DNA of 64,000 nt from Rhodoligotrophos appendicifer (GCF_007474605.1 NZ_VHKL01000002.1:310001-374000); one strand, 5' to 3'; shown: positions 43,966-51,537, numbered from the stretch's first letter. The notes: generated from the sequence alone by a model not told the origin. A program made the numbers and translations.

Positions 43966-43979
43966 TTGATGCAGATCAG
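43966..43979 (-). promoter_or_regulatory. FixK-like box upstream of the ABC exporter operon
   Basis: TTGATGCAGATCAG differs from the FNR/FixK consensus in the last base only and shares the core of the ccoN box. The centre lies about 55-58 bases upstream of the HlyD start and 96 bases from the divergent synthetase gene. Confidence 0.6.
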
Positions 43980-44009
43980 TTCCATGCCGCAATGCATCTG
44001 TCATGTGCT

Positions 44010-44023
44010 TTGATGCAGATTCT
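44010..44023 (+). promoter_or_regulatory. Degenerate second FixK-like box
   Basis: TTGATGCAGATTCT repeats 11 bases of the 43966 box exactly 44 bases further on, but the second half-site is lost. Its centre is 52 bases from the ATG at 44069. It could be a weak half-site for the synthetase gene or a decayed duplicate. Confidence 0.3.
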
Positions 44024-44068
44024 GTTTCGCTCACTCTATCGACAGCGCAATCGTCACGTCAGGACCCA

Positions 44069-46747
44069 ATGACCATCCGAAACCTCGATCATGCCTTGCA
44101 TCCCCGCTCCGTCGCCGTCATCGGCGCTTCGCAACGCCCCGGAGCCGTGGGAACGGTGGTTCTGAACAACATCCTGGCCGGCGGATTCGAGGGCGACATC
44201 TGGCCGGTCAACCCGAAATACCGCCACATCGGTGACCTCCCCTGCCATGGGGAGGTCAAGGACATTCCCGGCGTGCCGGATCTCGCCGTCATCATCACGC
44301 CGCCAGCTTCGGTGCCGGCCCTCATCCACGCACTCGGCGAGAAGGGGACGCGGGCCGCAGTGGTCATTACGGCGGGACTGAGCGAGAGCAACGGGCTGCG
44401 CCAAGCGATGCTGGATGCGGCCAAGCCTTATCTGTTCCGCATCATCGGCCCCAATACCGTGGGTCTCGTGATTCCGCCGGCCAAGCTCAATGCGAGCTTC
44501 TCCCATATGGGCGCAGAGCCCGGCAATATCGCGCTCCTGTCGCAATCGGGGGCGATCGCCGTGTCGCTCATCGACTGGGCCGCAGACAATCAATTGGGCT
44601 TCTCGCAGATCGTCTCGCTGGGCGACATGGCAGATGTGGATGTGGGGGATTTTCTCGATCTGCTGGCGCGCGATCCCCGCACGCGGGCGATCGTCATGTA
44701 TCTGGAATCGATCCCCAGCCCGCGCAAGTTCATGTCCGCGGCCCGGGCGGCCGCGCGGCTCAAGCCGGTCATCGTCATCAAGCCAGGGCGGCATAAGGAG
44801 GCCGCCAAGGCTGCAGCGACCCATACGGGCGCCCTGTCGGGCTCCGACCGTGTCGTCGAGGCCGTCTTCGCCCGCGCCGGCGTGCTGCGGGTCGGCGGCC
44901 TGGGCGAGCTGTTCGACGCCACCGAAACCATCTCCCGTTTCCGGCCGCTCACCCAGCTGCGCACCGCAATCGTCACCAATGGCGGTGGGGCAGGGGTTCT
45001 CGCCGTCGACCAGCTGATGGACGGCAAGGGAGTGCTTGCCGAGTTGTCAGAGGAGACGATCATGCGGCTCAACGCCGTGCTCCCGGCGAACTGGTCGCAT
45101 GGCAATCCGGTGGACATCATCGGGGACGCACCGCCCGAGCGCTACACATCCGCACTGGCGATCGTGGCGGCAGATCCGGGGGTGGACGCGCTGATGGTCT
45201 TGAACTGCCCCACGGGCCTTGCCTCGGCGGAGGCGGCAGCGCATGCGGTCGCATCGCTGGCAAAGCAGGGCCTGATCGAGGGAAAACCGGTGCTGTCATG
45301 CTGGCTTGGCGAACATACCGCGCGGGAGGGACGGCGGATCCTGCAGGACAGCGGCGTCGCCAGCTATGAGACGCCGGCCGCCACGGCAGTGGCCATGACC
45401 TATTTGAGCAGCTGGTCGCGAACCCAGGCGCTGCTGACGCGGGTGCCGCAAAGCGAAAGCGAGATCCCCGGCGACGGTCGGAAGAGGGTCGAAAAGCTGC
45501 TGCGACAGGTGGCGGCGGAGGGCCGGCGCATGCTGACGGAGCCGGAGGCGAAAGCGGCCATCCAGGCCTATGGCATCCCCGTGCCGGACACATTCGTGGC
45601 CTCCTCGATCGAGGACGTGGAGGTGGCTGCCGCCCAATTGCTCGAGAGTGCCGACAAGATCGTGGTCAAGCTCCTGTCGAAGACCATCACGCATAAATCC
45701 GACATTGGCGGCGTGGTGCTGAATATCGAGACGCCTGAGGCTGCCAGAGACGCTGCGGCGGCGATCGCCCGACGGCTGCAGGACGTCGGACAGCAAAGCG
45801 CCATCGAGGGCTATGCGGTGCAGCCGATGATCGCGCGCAGCCGAGCCCAGGAGCTGATCCTCGGCATCAACCGGGACCCTCTCTTCGGCCCCGTCATCCT
45901 GTTCGGTGCCGGCGGGGTTTCGGTCGAGGTCGTCGACGACACGGCGATCGGTCTGCCGCCGCTGGACGACGTGCTGGCGGGGGATCTGATCGACCAGACG
46001 CGGATCGCGCGCCTGCTCGCGGGCTATCGCGACCGTAAACCCGCCGACCGGCCGGCGATCATCGGCGCGCTCCTCGGGCTGTCGCAAATGATCGTGGATT
46101 TCCCCTGCATCGTCGCCATGGACATCAATCCGCTGCTTGCCGACAGCGACGGCATCATCGCCCTCGATGCGCGGGTCGAGATCGAGCCCGCGGAAATCGA
46201 CCGGACCGGACCCAATCCGGATCTCATCATCCAGCCTTATCCCTCGGGATGGTCGAAGGAGGTCGAACGGAAGGGCAACCACTACCGGCTCAGGCCGATA
46301 CGGCCAGCCGATGCCGCGCTCTATGAGACCTTCCTCCGCCATGTCTCCCAGGACGACATGCGGCTTCGCTTCTTCTCGACCCAAAAAAGCGTTTCGGAAG
46401 ACATGCTGGTGCGGCTCACCCAGCTCGATTACGACCGGGACATGGCCTTCATTGCCCTCGATCCCTCGGGGGAACTCGCAGGTGTCGCCCGGATCTCCGC
46501 CGACCCTGATCACCAAATCGCCGAGTATGGAATTCTGGTGCGAAGCAATCTCCAGGGGCAGGGCCTCGGCTGGGCCCTCTTGCAGCAGCTGATCGAGTAT
46601 GGCCGTGCCGATGGGCTGCATCGCATTGACGGCGTGATCCTCAGAGAGAATACCCGCATGCTGCAGATGTGCCGGGAGCTCGGGTTCAACATGAAGACCC
46701 ATCCCGAGGAGCCCACGCTTACCCTGGCAAGCTTGCACCTCAGGTGA
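44069..46747 (+). CDS. Acyl-CoA synthetase (NDP-forming) fused to a GNAT acetyltransferase
   Basis: An 892-residue protein: CoA-binding domain (PRSVAVIGASQRPGAVG), ligase-CoA domain (LIDWAADNQLGFSQIVSLGD), ATP-grasp domain (about 480-700) and a C-terminal GNAT domain (about 745-892; EYGILVRSNLQGQGLGWALL binds acetyl-CoA). This is the layout of protein lysine acetyltransferases of the Pat/PatZ type. The His of ADP-forming synthetases is retained at H252 in THTGALSG, so ligase activity may remain. ATG 44069 has AGGA 4 bases ahead. The gene is divergent from the exporter operon across a region with FixK-like boxes, which suggests oxygen-linked control of protein acetylation or of an acyl-CoA/ATP reaction. 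Confidence 0.87.
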   Translation: MTIRNLDHALHPRSVAVIGASQRPGAVGTVVLNNILAGGFEGDIWPVNPKYRHIGDLPCHGEVKDIPGVPDLAVIITPPASVPALIHALGEKGTRAAVVITAGLSESNGLRQAMLDAAKPYLFRIIGPNTVGLVIPPAKLNASFSHMGAEPGNIALLSQSGAIAVSLIDWAADNQLGFSQIVSLGDMADVDVGDFLDLLARDPRTRAIVMYLESIPSPRKFMSAARAAARLKPVIVIKPGRHKEAAKAAATHTGALSGSDRVVEAVFARAGVLRVGGLGELFDATETISRFRPLTQLRTAIVTNGGGAGVLAVDQLMDGKGVLAELSEETIMRLNAVLPANWSHGNPVDIIGDAPPERYTSALAIVAADPGVDALMVLNCPTGLASAEAAAHAVASLAKQGLIEGKPVLSCWLGEHTAREGRRILQDSGVASYETPAATAVAMTYLSSWSRTQALLTRVPQSESEIPGDGRKRVEKLLRQVAAEGRRMLTEPEAKAAIQAYGIPVPDTFVASSIEDVEVAAAQLLESADKIVVKLLSKTITHKSDIGGVVLNIETPEAARDAAAAIARRLQDVGQQSAIEGYAVQPMIARSRAQELILGINRDPLFGPVILFGAGGVSVEVVDDTAIGLPPLDDVLAGDLIDQTRIARLLAGYRDRKPADRPAIIGALLGLSQMIVDFPCIVAMDINPLLADSDGIIALDARVEIEPAEIDRTGPNPDLIIQPYPSGWSKEVERKGNHYRLRPIRPADAALYETFLRHVSQDDMRLRFFSTQKSVSEDMLVRLTQLDYDRDMAFIALDPSGELAGVARISADPDHQIAEYGILVRSNLQGQGLGWALLQQLIEYGRADGLHRIDGVILRENTRMLQMCRELGFNMKTHPEEPTLTLASLHLR

Positions 46748-46773
46748 GGATCCCTACCGGACAGTCGAGGCGT

Positions 46774-46971
46774 CTACTTTTGCCGCGTCTTGCCCGTCAG
46801 CCATTCTGTCCAGCGCGCGGGCCAGAATGCCGCCGCGCCCACTAAGCCGACAACCAGGATGATGGTGATCATCGCCTGAACCAGGCCGTAATTCGGTGAA
46901 TCGGTCGCGATCATCCAGGCTGCGATGACGCCAGCCAAAGCGAGGATCGGTCTCAGCAACCAGTTAATCAT
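46774..46971 (-). CDS. Small inner-membrane protein
   Basis: A 65-residue protein with two predicted helices (LLRPILALAGVIAAWMIA and AMITIILVVGLVGAAAFWP) joined by a short loop, and a basic C-terminus (GKTRQK). GGAG lies 5 bases ahead of the ATG at 46971. I do not recognise a family. A FixK-type box is centred 68 bases upstream, the same distance as for ccoN, so it is likely to be made under low oxygen. It lies between the acetyltransferase and tandem-USP genes. Confidence 0.7.
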   Translation of the reverse strand: MINWLLRPILALAGVIAAWMIATDSPNYGLVQAMITIILVVGLVGAAAFWPARWTEWLTGKTRQK

Positions 46972-47032
46972 GTTCGCTCCGAGTAAAACCCAGCACCTCG
47001 CTAGATGAATAGTCCCGTCCGTTCGGTCCACA

Positions 47033-47046
47033 TTGATCAACCGCAA
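47033..47046 (-). promoter_or_regulatory. FixK-type box upstream of the small membrane protein gene
   Basis: TTGATCAACCGCAA reads as TTGC-N6-TCAA on the gene strand and fits the looser FixK2 consensus TTG(A/C)-N6-(T/G)CAA rather than the strict FNR site. Centre-to-ATG distance is 68 bases. Confidence 0.5.
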
Positions 47047-47073
47047 AGTACAGCCGATTTATGAGATGCTCCG

Positions 47074-47919
47074 TCAGCGGGCCATCAGCATCGGAACGGG
47101 ACATTTCTTCAGGAAATCTCGTGTGACGCCCCCCAGCATCCATTCCTGCAGGCGGGAATGGCCATAGGCTCCCATCACCACCAGATCGCAACCCAGGCGT
47201 TCGATTTCATTCAACAGGGCCGCCGAGCGGCGATGCCAGTCGGCGACATGCCGAATCTCGACCGCTATGCCATGGCGCGACAGATGCCGCGCCAAGTCGG
47301 CGCCATTCTCCTCGCCGCGCTCCTCCGCCGCTCCGTCCTCGACAAGGGCGATATGAACCTGCTTGGCACGCTGCATGAACGGGATCGCCTCGGCGACGGC
47401 CCGAGACGCCTGGCGCGAGCCGTTCCAGGCGACCAAGACGCTGTCTCCAGCAGTCGGCTGACGTCCGGGTGGCAGAATGTAGGCGGCTCGTCCCGAATGA
47501 TAGAGCGCGGTCTCGAACACCCCTGTCCAACGATCCTCGCCAGTGGCGTCGTAGGGCCTGCTGGCAATGAACAGATCCGTGCACCGTGTCTGCACTGCGA
47601 TCGCGTGATACAGCTCCACCAGATACAGATCGAGCCGTTTCAATTGGTTCGGCACCGCCAATCGCTGGAACCTCTGATCGAGGCGGGTCTCCACCCGATT
47701 GCCGTCGTCGCGGGTTTTCTCCTGAAGCTCGACCAGAAGCTCGCTCAGGAATTCCGGCGCCAAGGGCCAGCCATCTCCAGGGATCAAGTTGATGTACAAG
47801 CCCGTGAGATAGGCCTCGAAGCTCGATGCCAGGGCCTCGGCATGGGCGAGGCGAACCTCATCTTCATCCGTTCCATCGAGATGCACCATGATATCTTTGA
47901 TCGTGGAAACCGTGCTCAT
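47074..47919 (-). CDS. Tandem universal stress protein, paralogue of 28166-29026
   Basis: A 281-residue two-domain USP. The first half opens IKDIMVHLDGTDEDEVRLAHAEALA. The second contains VLVAWNGSRQASRAVAEAIPFM and ends with MGAYGHSRLQEWMLGGVTRDFLKKCPVPML. Both halves align closely with the other tandem USP of this window. ATG 47919 has a perfect AGGAGG 4 bases upstream. A symmetric FixK-type box is centred 61 bases before the start and may also serve the divergent dehydrogenase. Expression in oxygen limitation is likely. Confidence 0.9.
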   Translation of the reverse strand: MSTVSTIKDIMVHLDGTDEDEVRLAHAEALASSFEAYLTGLYINLIPGDGWPLAPEFLSELLVELQEKTRDDGNRVETRLDQRFQRLAVPNQLKRLDLYLVELYHAIAVQTRCTDLFIASRPYDATGEDRWTGVFETALYHSGRAAYILPPGRQPTAGDSVLVAWNGSRQASRAVAEAIPFMQRAKQVHIALVEDGAAEERGEENGADLARHLSRHGIAVEIRHVADWHRRSAALLNEIERLGCDLVVMGAYGHSRLQEWMLGGVTRDFLKKCPVPMLMAR

Positions 47920-47973
47920 AATGCCTCCTGGACGCTCCATCACTGCACTTTGGGCGCGATCCCGCGGGCAGGT

Positions 47974-47987
47974 GTTGACACAAGTCA
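47974..47987. promoter_or_regulatory. Symmetric FixK-type box between the USP and alcohol dehydrogenase genes
   Basis: TTGACACAAGTCAA is a perfect dyad (TTGAC/GTCAA) of the TTGA-N6-TCAA form. It is centred 61 bases from the USP ATG and 76 bases from the dehydrogenase ATG. Confidence 0.65.
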
Positions 47988-48056
47988 AGGTCGGCGAGTT
48001 TCAGCGGGGATACTTCAACAATCGCCCGGAAAGGCGACAATGATTTGGAGTTTCCC

Positions 48057-49130
48057 ATGAAAATGATGAAGGCGGCAGTATTCGTCGAGAAGGGCAGGAT
48101 TGTCCTCGAAGACAAGCCCGTCCCGGATGTGGGGCCCCTGGACGCCCTGGTGCGGATTACGACCACCACCATCTGCGGTACCGACATCCATATCCTCAAG
48201 GGTGAATATCCTGTCGCGAAGGGACTCACCATCGGGCATGAACCCGTCGGCATCATCGAAAAGCTGGGGTCCGCCGTGTCCGGCTATCGGGAGGGCCAAC
48301 GGGTCATCGCGGGCGCCATCACCCCCTCGGGGCACAGCTATGCCAGCCTCTGCGGCTGCCACTCCCAGGATGGAGGCAGTTCGCGCCACGGGTTCAAGCC
48401 TGCCGGCGGCTGGCGCTTCGGCAATACGATCGACGGCGCCCAGGCGGATTATGTCCTGGTTCCCGACGCAATGGTCAATCTGAGCCCGATTCCGGACGCA
48501 CTGACGGACGAACAGGTGCTGATGTGCCCGGACATCATGTCCACGGGTTTTTCCGGCGCCGAGAGCGCCTCCATCCGCATCGGCGATACAGTCGCTGTCT
48601 TCGCGCTGGGTCCGATCGGCCTCTGCGCGGTCGCCGGCGCGAAGCTGATGGGTGCCACCACCATCATCGGCGTGGACACCGTCCCGGAGCGTTTGGCCAT
48701 GGCTCGGCAGCTCGGAGCAGACGTCGCCGTCGACTTCAAGCAGGGTGATCCCGTGGCCCAGATCATGGAGCTCACGGACGGACGCGGAGTCGATGCCGCC
48801 ATCGAGGCCCTCGGGACCCAGGGAACCTTCGAAGCCGCCCTGCGGGTCCTGCGGCCAGGAGGCACGCTGTCGAGCCTGGGGGTCTACTCGACGGATCTTC
48901 GCATCCCCCTGGACGCGTTCTCGGCGGGATTGGGCGATACCAAGATCGTCACCACGCTGTGTCCGGGCGGCAAGGAACGGATGCGTCGGCTGATGGAGGT
49001 GGTGGCGTCGGGTCGGGTCGACCTCAAGCCGCTGGTCACGCATCGCTTCAAACTCGAGGAGATCGAGACCGCGTATGATCTTTTCGGACATCAGCGGGAG
49101 GGCGTTCTGAAGGTGGCGATCAGGCCGTGA
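48057..49130 (+). CDS. Zinc-dependent alcohol dehydrogenase (secondary-alcohol type)
   Basis: A 357-residue MDR enzyme. The catalytic zinc ligands are visible in TTICGTDIHILKGEYP and GHEPVGIIE. The four-Cys structural zinc loop is missing, replaced by LCGCHSQDGGSSRHG, as in tetrameric Clostridium/Thermoanaerobacter-type secondary alcohol dehydrogenases. The Rossmann motif is ALGPIGLCAVAGAKLMGA. It would interconvert alcohols and aldehydes or ketones. GGAG is 6 bases before ATG 48057. The shared FixK-type box links it to fermentative or microaerobic metabolism together with the tandem USP. Confidence 0.88.
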   Translation: MKMMKAAVFVEKGRIVLEDKPVPDVGPLDALVRITTTTICGTDIHILKGEYPVAKGLTIGHEPVGIIEKLGSAVSGYREGQRVIAGAITPSGHSYASLCGCHSQDGGSSRHGFKPAGGWRFGNTIDGAQADYVLVPDAMVNLSPIPDALTDEQVLMCPDIMSTGFSGAESASIRIGDTVAVFALGPIGLCAVAGAKLMGATTIIGVDTVPERLAMARQLGADVAVDFKQGDPVAQIMELTDGRGVDAAIEALGTQGTFEAALRVLRPGGTLSSLGVYSTDLRIPLDAFSAGLGDTKIVTTLCPGGKERMRRLMEVVASGRVDLKPLVTHRFKLEEIETAYDLFGHQREGVLKVAIRP

Positions 49131-49290
49131 CGCGCTTCATCAGAAGCCGGGAGAAGCGCCGGCGCGGCTCGAGATAGGGCACTTTTACCGCGCCGGCATG
49201 GCGCCTGTGCGGGCACAGCCACCAGAAAAACAATCGTCCAGGTAGCCTATCAGTTGCAGGCTAAGCAAAAGATCGCCTGATCTAGTCATG

Positions 49291-49316
49291 AAAACGGGGC
49301 GCCGAAGCGCCCCGTT
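49291..49316 (-). terminator. Strong terminator with TTCG tetraloop
   Basis: A perfect 10-bp stem (AACGGGGCGC/GCGCCCCGTT) closes a TTCG loop on the minus strand and is followed by TTTT. It lies 21 bases after the stop of the glycine-rich repeat gene. On the plus strand the U-run is lacking. Confidence 0.85.
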
Positions 49317-49336
49317 GCTGTCGCTATTGTCGTTTT

Positions 49337-50455
49337 CTAAAGTGAGGCAACGATGCGGCAGACGGCCACCTGTTCGCGCGAATAACGGTCCGGCCGCTGC
49401 ATCACGGTCTGGCAGGTCCGCCGAAGCTCGGCGCGATCGACCCCAGACAGGCCGGAGACCGCACCCGCCACGCTGCCAGGGTTCAGACCCCCTGACCCAG
49501 GGTTGCCCGAGCCGCCGCCTGGGGAGCCGCCGCCCGGTGCCCCGCCATTGCCGCCGCCGGCCATGCCGCCGCCACCGCCCGGCGTGCCACCATTTCCTCC
49601 GCCGCCCGGGGTGCTGCCGCCTCCACCAGAGCCGCCTCCCCCGGAGCCACCACCGATGCCTATGCCGACGCCGGCGTTAATTCCTCCGCCCCCGCCGATC
49701 GAGGCGCCCGCGCCGGCATTCACGCCCTTGGAGCCGCCCAGGGAGGCGCCGAGGCCAGCCTGTACGCCTTTGCTGCCGCCGATTGATGCGCCAGCGCCGG
49801 CCTTCACGCCCTTAGATCCCCCTAAGGATGCTCCGAGTCCAGCCTGGATGCCTTTGCCGCCGCCAATGGAGGCTCCCGCTCCGGCCTTGATGTCCTGAGA
49901 ATTTCCGATGGTCGTGCCTAGGCCTGCCTGGATGCCCTGCCCACCGCCGATGGCACTGCCTAGACCCGCATTGACACCGTTCGACCCTCCGATCGAGGCG
50001 CCGAGCCCGGCGTTCACTCCTGACGAGCCGCCGATCGATGTTCCGGCACCAGCGCTCACGCCCTTGGAGCCGCCCACCGAGGCGCCGAGCCCGGCGCTCA
50101 CGCCCTTGGAGCCGCCAACCGATGCTCCTGCTCCGGCGCTCACGCCTTTCGATCCGCCCGCGGACGCGCCGGCCCCAACGCCTACACCCTTGCTCCCGCC
50201 GGCCGAGGCTCCTGCGCCGACGCCGACACCCTTGCCGCCGCCAACGCCGACGCCTGCACCCACACCGACGCCCTTACCGCCGCCCACTCCGACGCCAGCG
50301 CCCACTCCCAACCCTTTGCCACCGCCTGCGCCAGCGCCGACGCCCACTCCAACTCCGGCCGCGGAGACCGAGTGAACCTGGAAGGACGCTGCCGACAGGA
50401 AAACAACACTTAGAAGCACCGCCATATGCTTTGACTTGATTTTTGTTGAATGCAT
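49337..50455 (-). CDS. Secreted glycine-rich protein with sixteen 14-residue repeats
   Basis: A 372-residue protein. A signal peptide (MAVLLSVVFLSAASFQVHSVSA) is followed by sixteen tandem 14-residue repeats (residues 44-267; typical unit GGSKGVSAGAGASV), a Gly/Pro/Ser-rich linker (about 268-325) and a conserved-looking C-terminus with two Cys (RRTCQTVMQRPDRYSREQVAVC). Alternate units carry AGAG and AGLG. The 14-residue period with Gly at fixed sites suggests a beta-roll or the YadA-head type of fold, but the outer-membrane anchor of trimeric autotransporters is absent. GGAGG lies 8 bases before the ATG. Its own terminator follows. A surface or matrix role is inferred. Confidence 0.85.
   Translation of the reverse strand: MHSTKIKSKHMAVLLSVVFLSAASFQVHSVSAAGVGVGVGAGAGGGKGLGVGAGVGVGGGKGVGVGAGVGVGGGKGVGVGAGASAGGSKGVGVGAGASAGGSKGVSAGAGASVGGSKGVSAGLGASVGGSKGVSAGAGTSIGGSSGVNAGLGASIGGSNGVNAGLGSAIGGGQGIQAGLGTTIGNSQDIKAGAGASIGGGKGIQAGLGASLGGSKGVKAGAGASIGGSKGVQAGLGASLGGSKGVNAGAGASIGGGGGINAGVGIGIGGGSGGGGSGGGGSTPGGGGNGGTPGGGGGMAGGGNGGAPGGGSPGGGSGNPGSGGLNPGSVAGAVSGLSGVDRAELRRTCQTVMQRPDRYSREQVAVCRIVASL
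49655..50326 (-). repeat. Sixteen tandem 42-bp coding repeats
   Basis: Units of 42 bp encode the 14-residue repeats of the glycine-rich protein. Copies are diverged at the nucleotide level but hold frame and the GG-x-x-G-[VI]-x-[AV]-G-x-G pattern. The first units are GV-rich, the middle ones rich in Ser and Lys. Variation in copy number is likely between strains. Confidence 0.85.
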
Positions 50456-50735
50456 TGGTCTTACCTCCGAATTAACAATATCGACGGATGCAAAAGCTCC
50501 ACCCGATATTGATAAATCGTGCTGGTGCGACATTTAGTTCCGATAAAGACAGAAGATAATGGAGATTTCGTAATATAAAAATGTTTTAAAATTTTATTTT
50601 TGGTAGTTATAGGGGTGGATGATTAGAGGTGTTGTTGATGATTGTGAAAATTGCCGGCTCCCATCCCGGCCGGTACCGTTTTTATGGTCTGGTTGTTACT
50701 CGGGGCTGGGATCGGCGCAGAACTCATCTGCACCG
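50456..50735. other. AT-rich, gene-poor region upstream of the repeat protein gene
   Basis: Positions 50540-50620 are strikingly AT-rich against a GC-rich background (runs such as AAAATTTTATTTTTGG). The stretch probably holds the promoter and upstream element of the glycine-rich protein gene. A short plus-strand frame from ATG 50684 would give a small hydrophobic peptide (MVWLLLGAGIGAELIC), but there is no other support for it. No further gene is visible. Confidence 0.5.
50476..50511. promoter_or_regulatory. Inverted repeat in the leader of the repeat protein gene
   Basis: CAATATCG (50476-50483) and CGATATTG (50504-50511) form a perfect 8-bp inverted repeat separated by 20 bases, 21-56 bases before the ATG on the minus strand. 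It could be an operator or an RNA hairpin close to the ribosome site. Confidence 0.4.
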
Positions 50736-51026
50736 TCAATAGGCGATCCGACGTCGGGCCAAGCCTCTTGGCGGCCTCTGCGCATGGGCCCCTTTGGGTG
50801 GACTGGGGCGCAGGTTTCCTCCAGGGGGCGTTCCGGAGATGAAAGGCTGAGCCGTCAGCGAGCCGTCCAGCGTCTGGAGGAGAGTGAGAAGATCGCCAGC
50901 CGACGGATTCATGGCGGGAACCTCTCCGGCGATACGCTCCCAGAGTCGGTTACGTTCTTGCTGCGAAAGACTGCCGAGCCAAAGGCTCTGCGTCTCAAGA
51001 ATTGCCACCCCGTTCTCCCACCCCAC
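50736..51026 (-). CDS. Doubtful hypothetical protein
   Basis: A GTG-started frame of 96 codons. The first half reads as plausible protein (SLSQQERNRLWERIAGEVPA, SAGDLLTLLQTLDGSL), while the second half is Pro/Arg-rich and looks like non-coding translation. Another minus frame just upstream (near 50930-51130; ENRKIAYKSLLEHLEVW) also looks protein-like. The patch may therefore be a decayed gene with frameshifts. No family is recognised. Confidence 0.25.
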   Translation of the reverse strand: MGWENGVAILETQSLWLGSLSQQERNRLWERIAGEVPAMNPSAGDLLTLLQTLDGSLTAQPFISGTPPGGNLRPSPPKGAHAQRPPRGLARRRIAY

Positions 51027-51184
51027 CTCGCGGGTGCATCAAGCCGCCAAACCTCCAGATGTTCCAGAAGAGATTTATACGCAATTTTACGGTTTTCCGC
51101 GGCTTCGCCGGGAATCGTGGCTCGCTGGAGCATTTAGGACTGCGTTCACATTCCCGTGATCGACTCACCCATAGGCCCGCCGGA

Positions 51185-51424
51185 TCAGTTCTGTTGGATT
51201 TGCTGAAGCGTCGCCTTGCACAGCGGATTCGTGCCGAGGAAGTGCGGCGAGAGACATGCCCACAGAGCATGGATGCTATCCCTGTCCACCTTCGGGCAAT
51301 ATTTGCGAATGGCGTCACCGCAGAAGGTTTCGAGATCGAATTTCTGCTTCTGCATCAGGATTGCCGAGGCCGGCTGGCTCGAGAGGGTCACGGCCACACT
51401 CACCAGGAGAAAGATCTTCTTCAT
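51185..51424 (-). CDS. Small secreted cysteine-rich repeat protein
   Basis: A 79-residue protein with a clear signal peptide (MKKIFLLVSVAVTLSSQPASA). The mature part has the spacing C-x7-C-P, then CLSPHF and a last Cys. This recalls the cysteine-rich GLG1/FGFR-type repeat (KYCP...D...CL...L...C) found in small exported proteobacterial proteins. The mature region is about 58 residues and probably holds two disulphides. GAGGAG is 7 bases before ATG 51424. It is divergent from the proline racemase-family gene. Function unknown. Confidence 0.75.
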   Translation of the reverse strand: MKKIFLLVSVAVTLSSQPASAILMQKQKFDLETFCGDAIRKYCPKVDRDSIHALWACLSPHFLGTNPLCKATLQQIQQN

Positions 51425-51537
51425 CGAATTGCTCCTCAGGGGCACTGGAAGGGCTGACATTCCCCGTCGCAATATTGTAGCGTCCCGGCGCAGGGGTTAC
51501 AGCAAAACGCCGCAAGTCTCACAGGGTGCCATTCGTC

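Noticed and set aside
49655-50326. Regular repeats considered as a CRISPR array
   Set aside because: Units are contiguous 42-bp coding repeats in frame, without spacers and with diverged copies.
49503-50375. Pro-rich plus-strand frames opposite the glycine-rich repeat gene
   Set aside because: Proline is the complement reading of the glycine codons; the minus frame has signal peptide, ribosome site and terminator.
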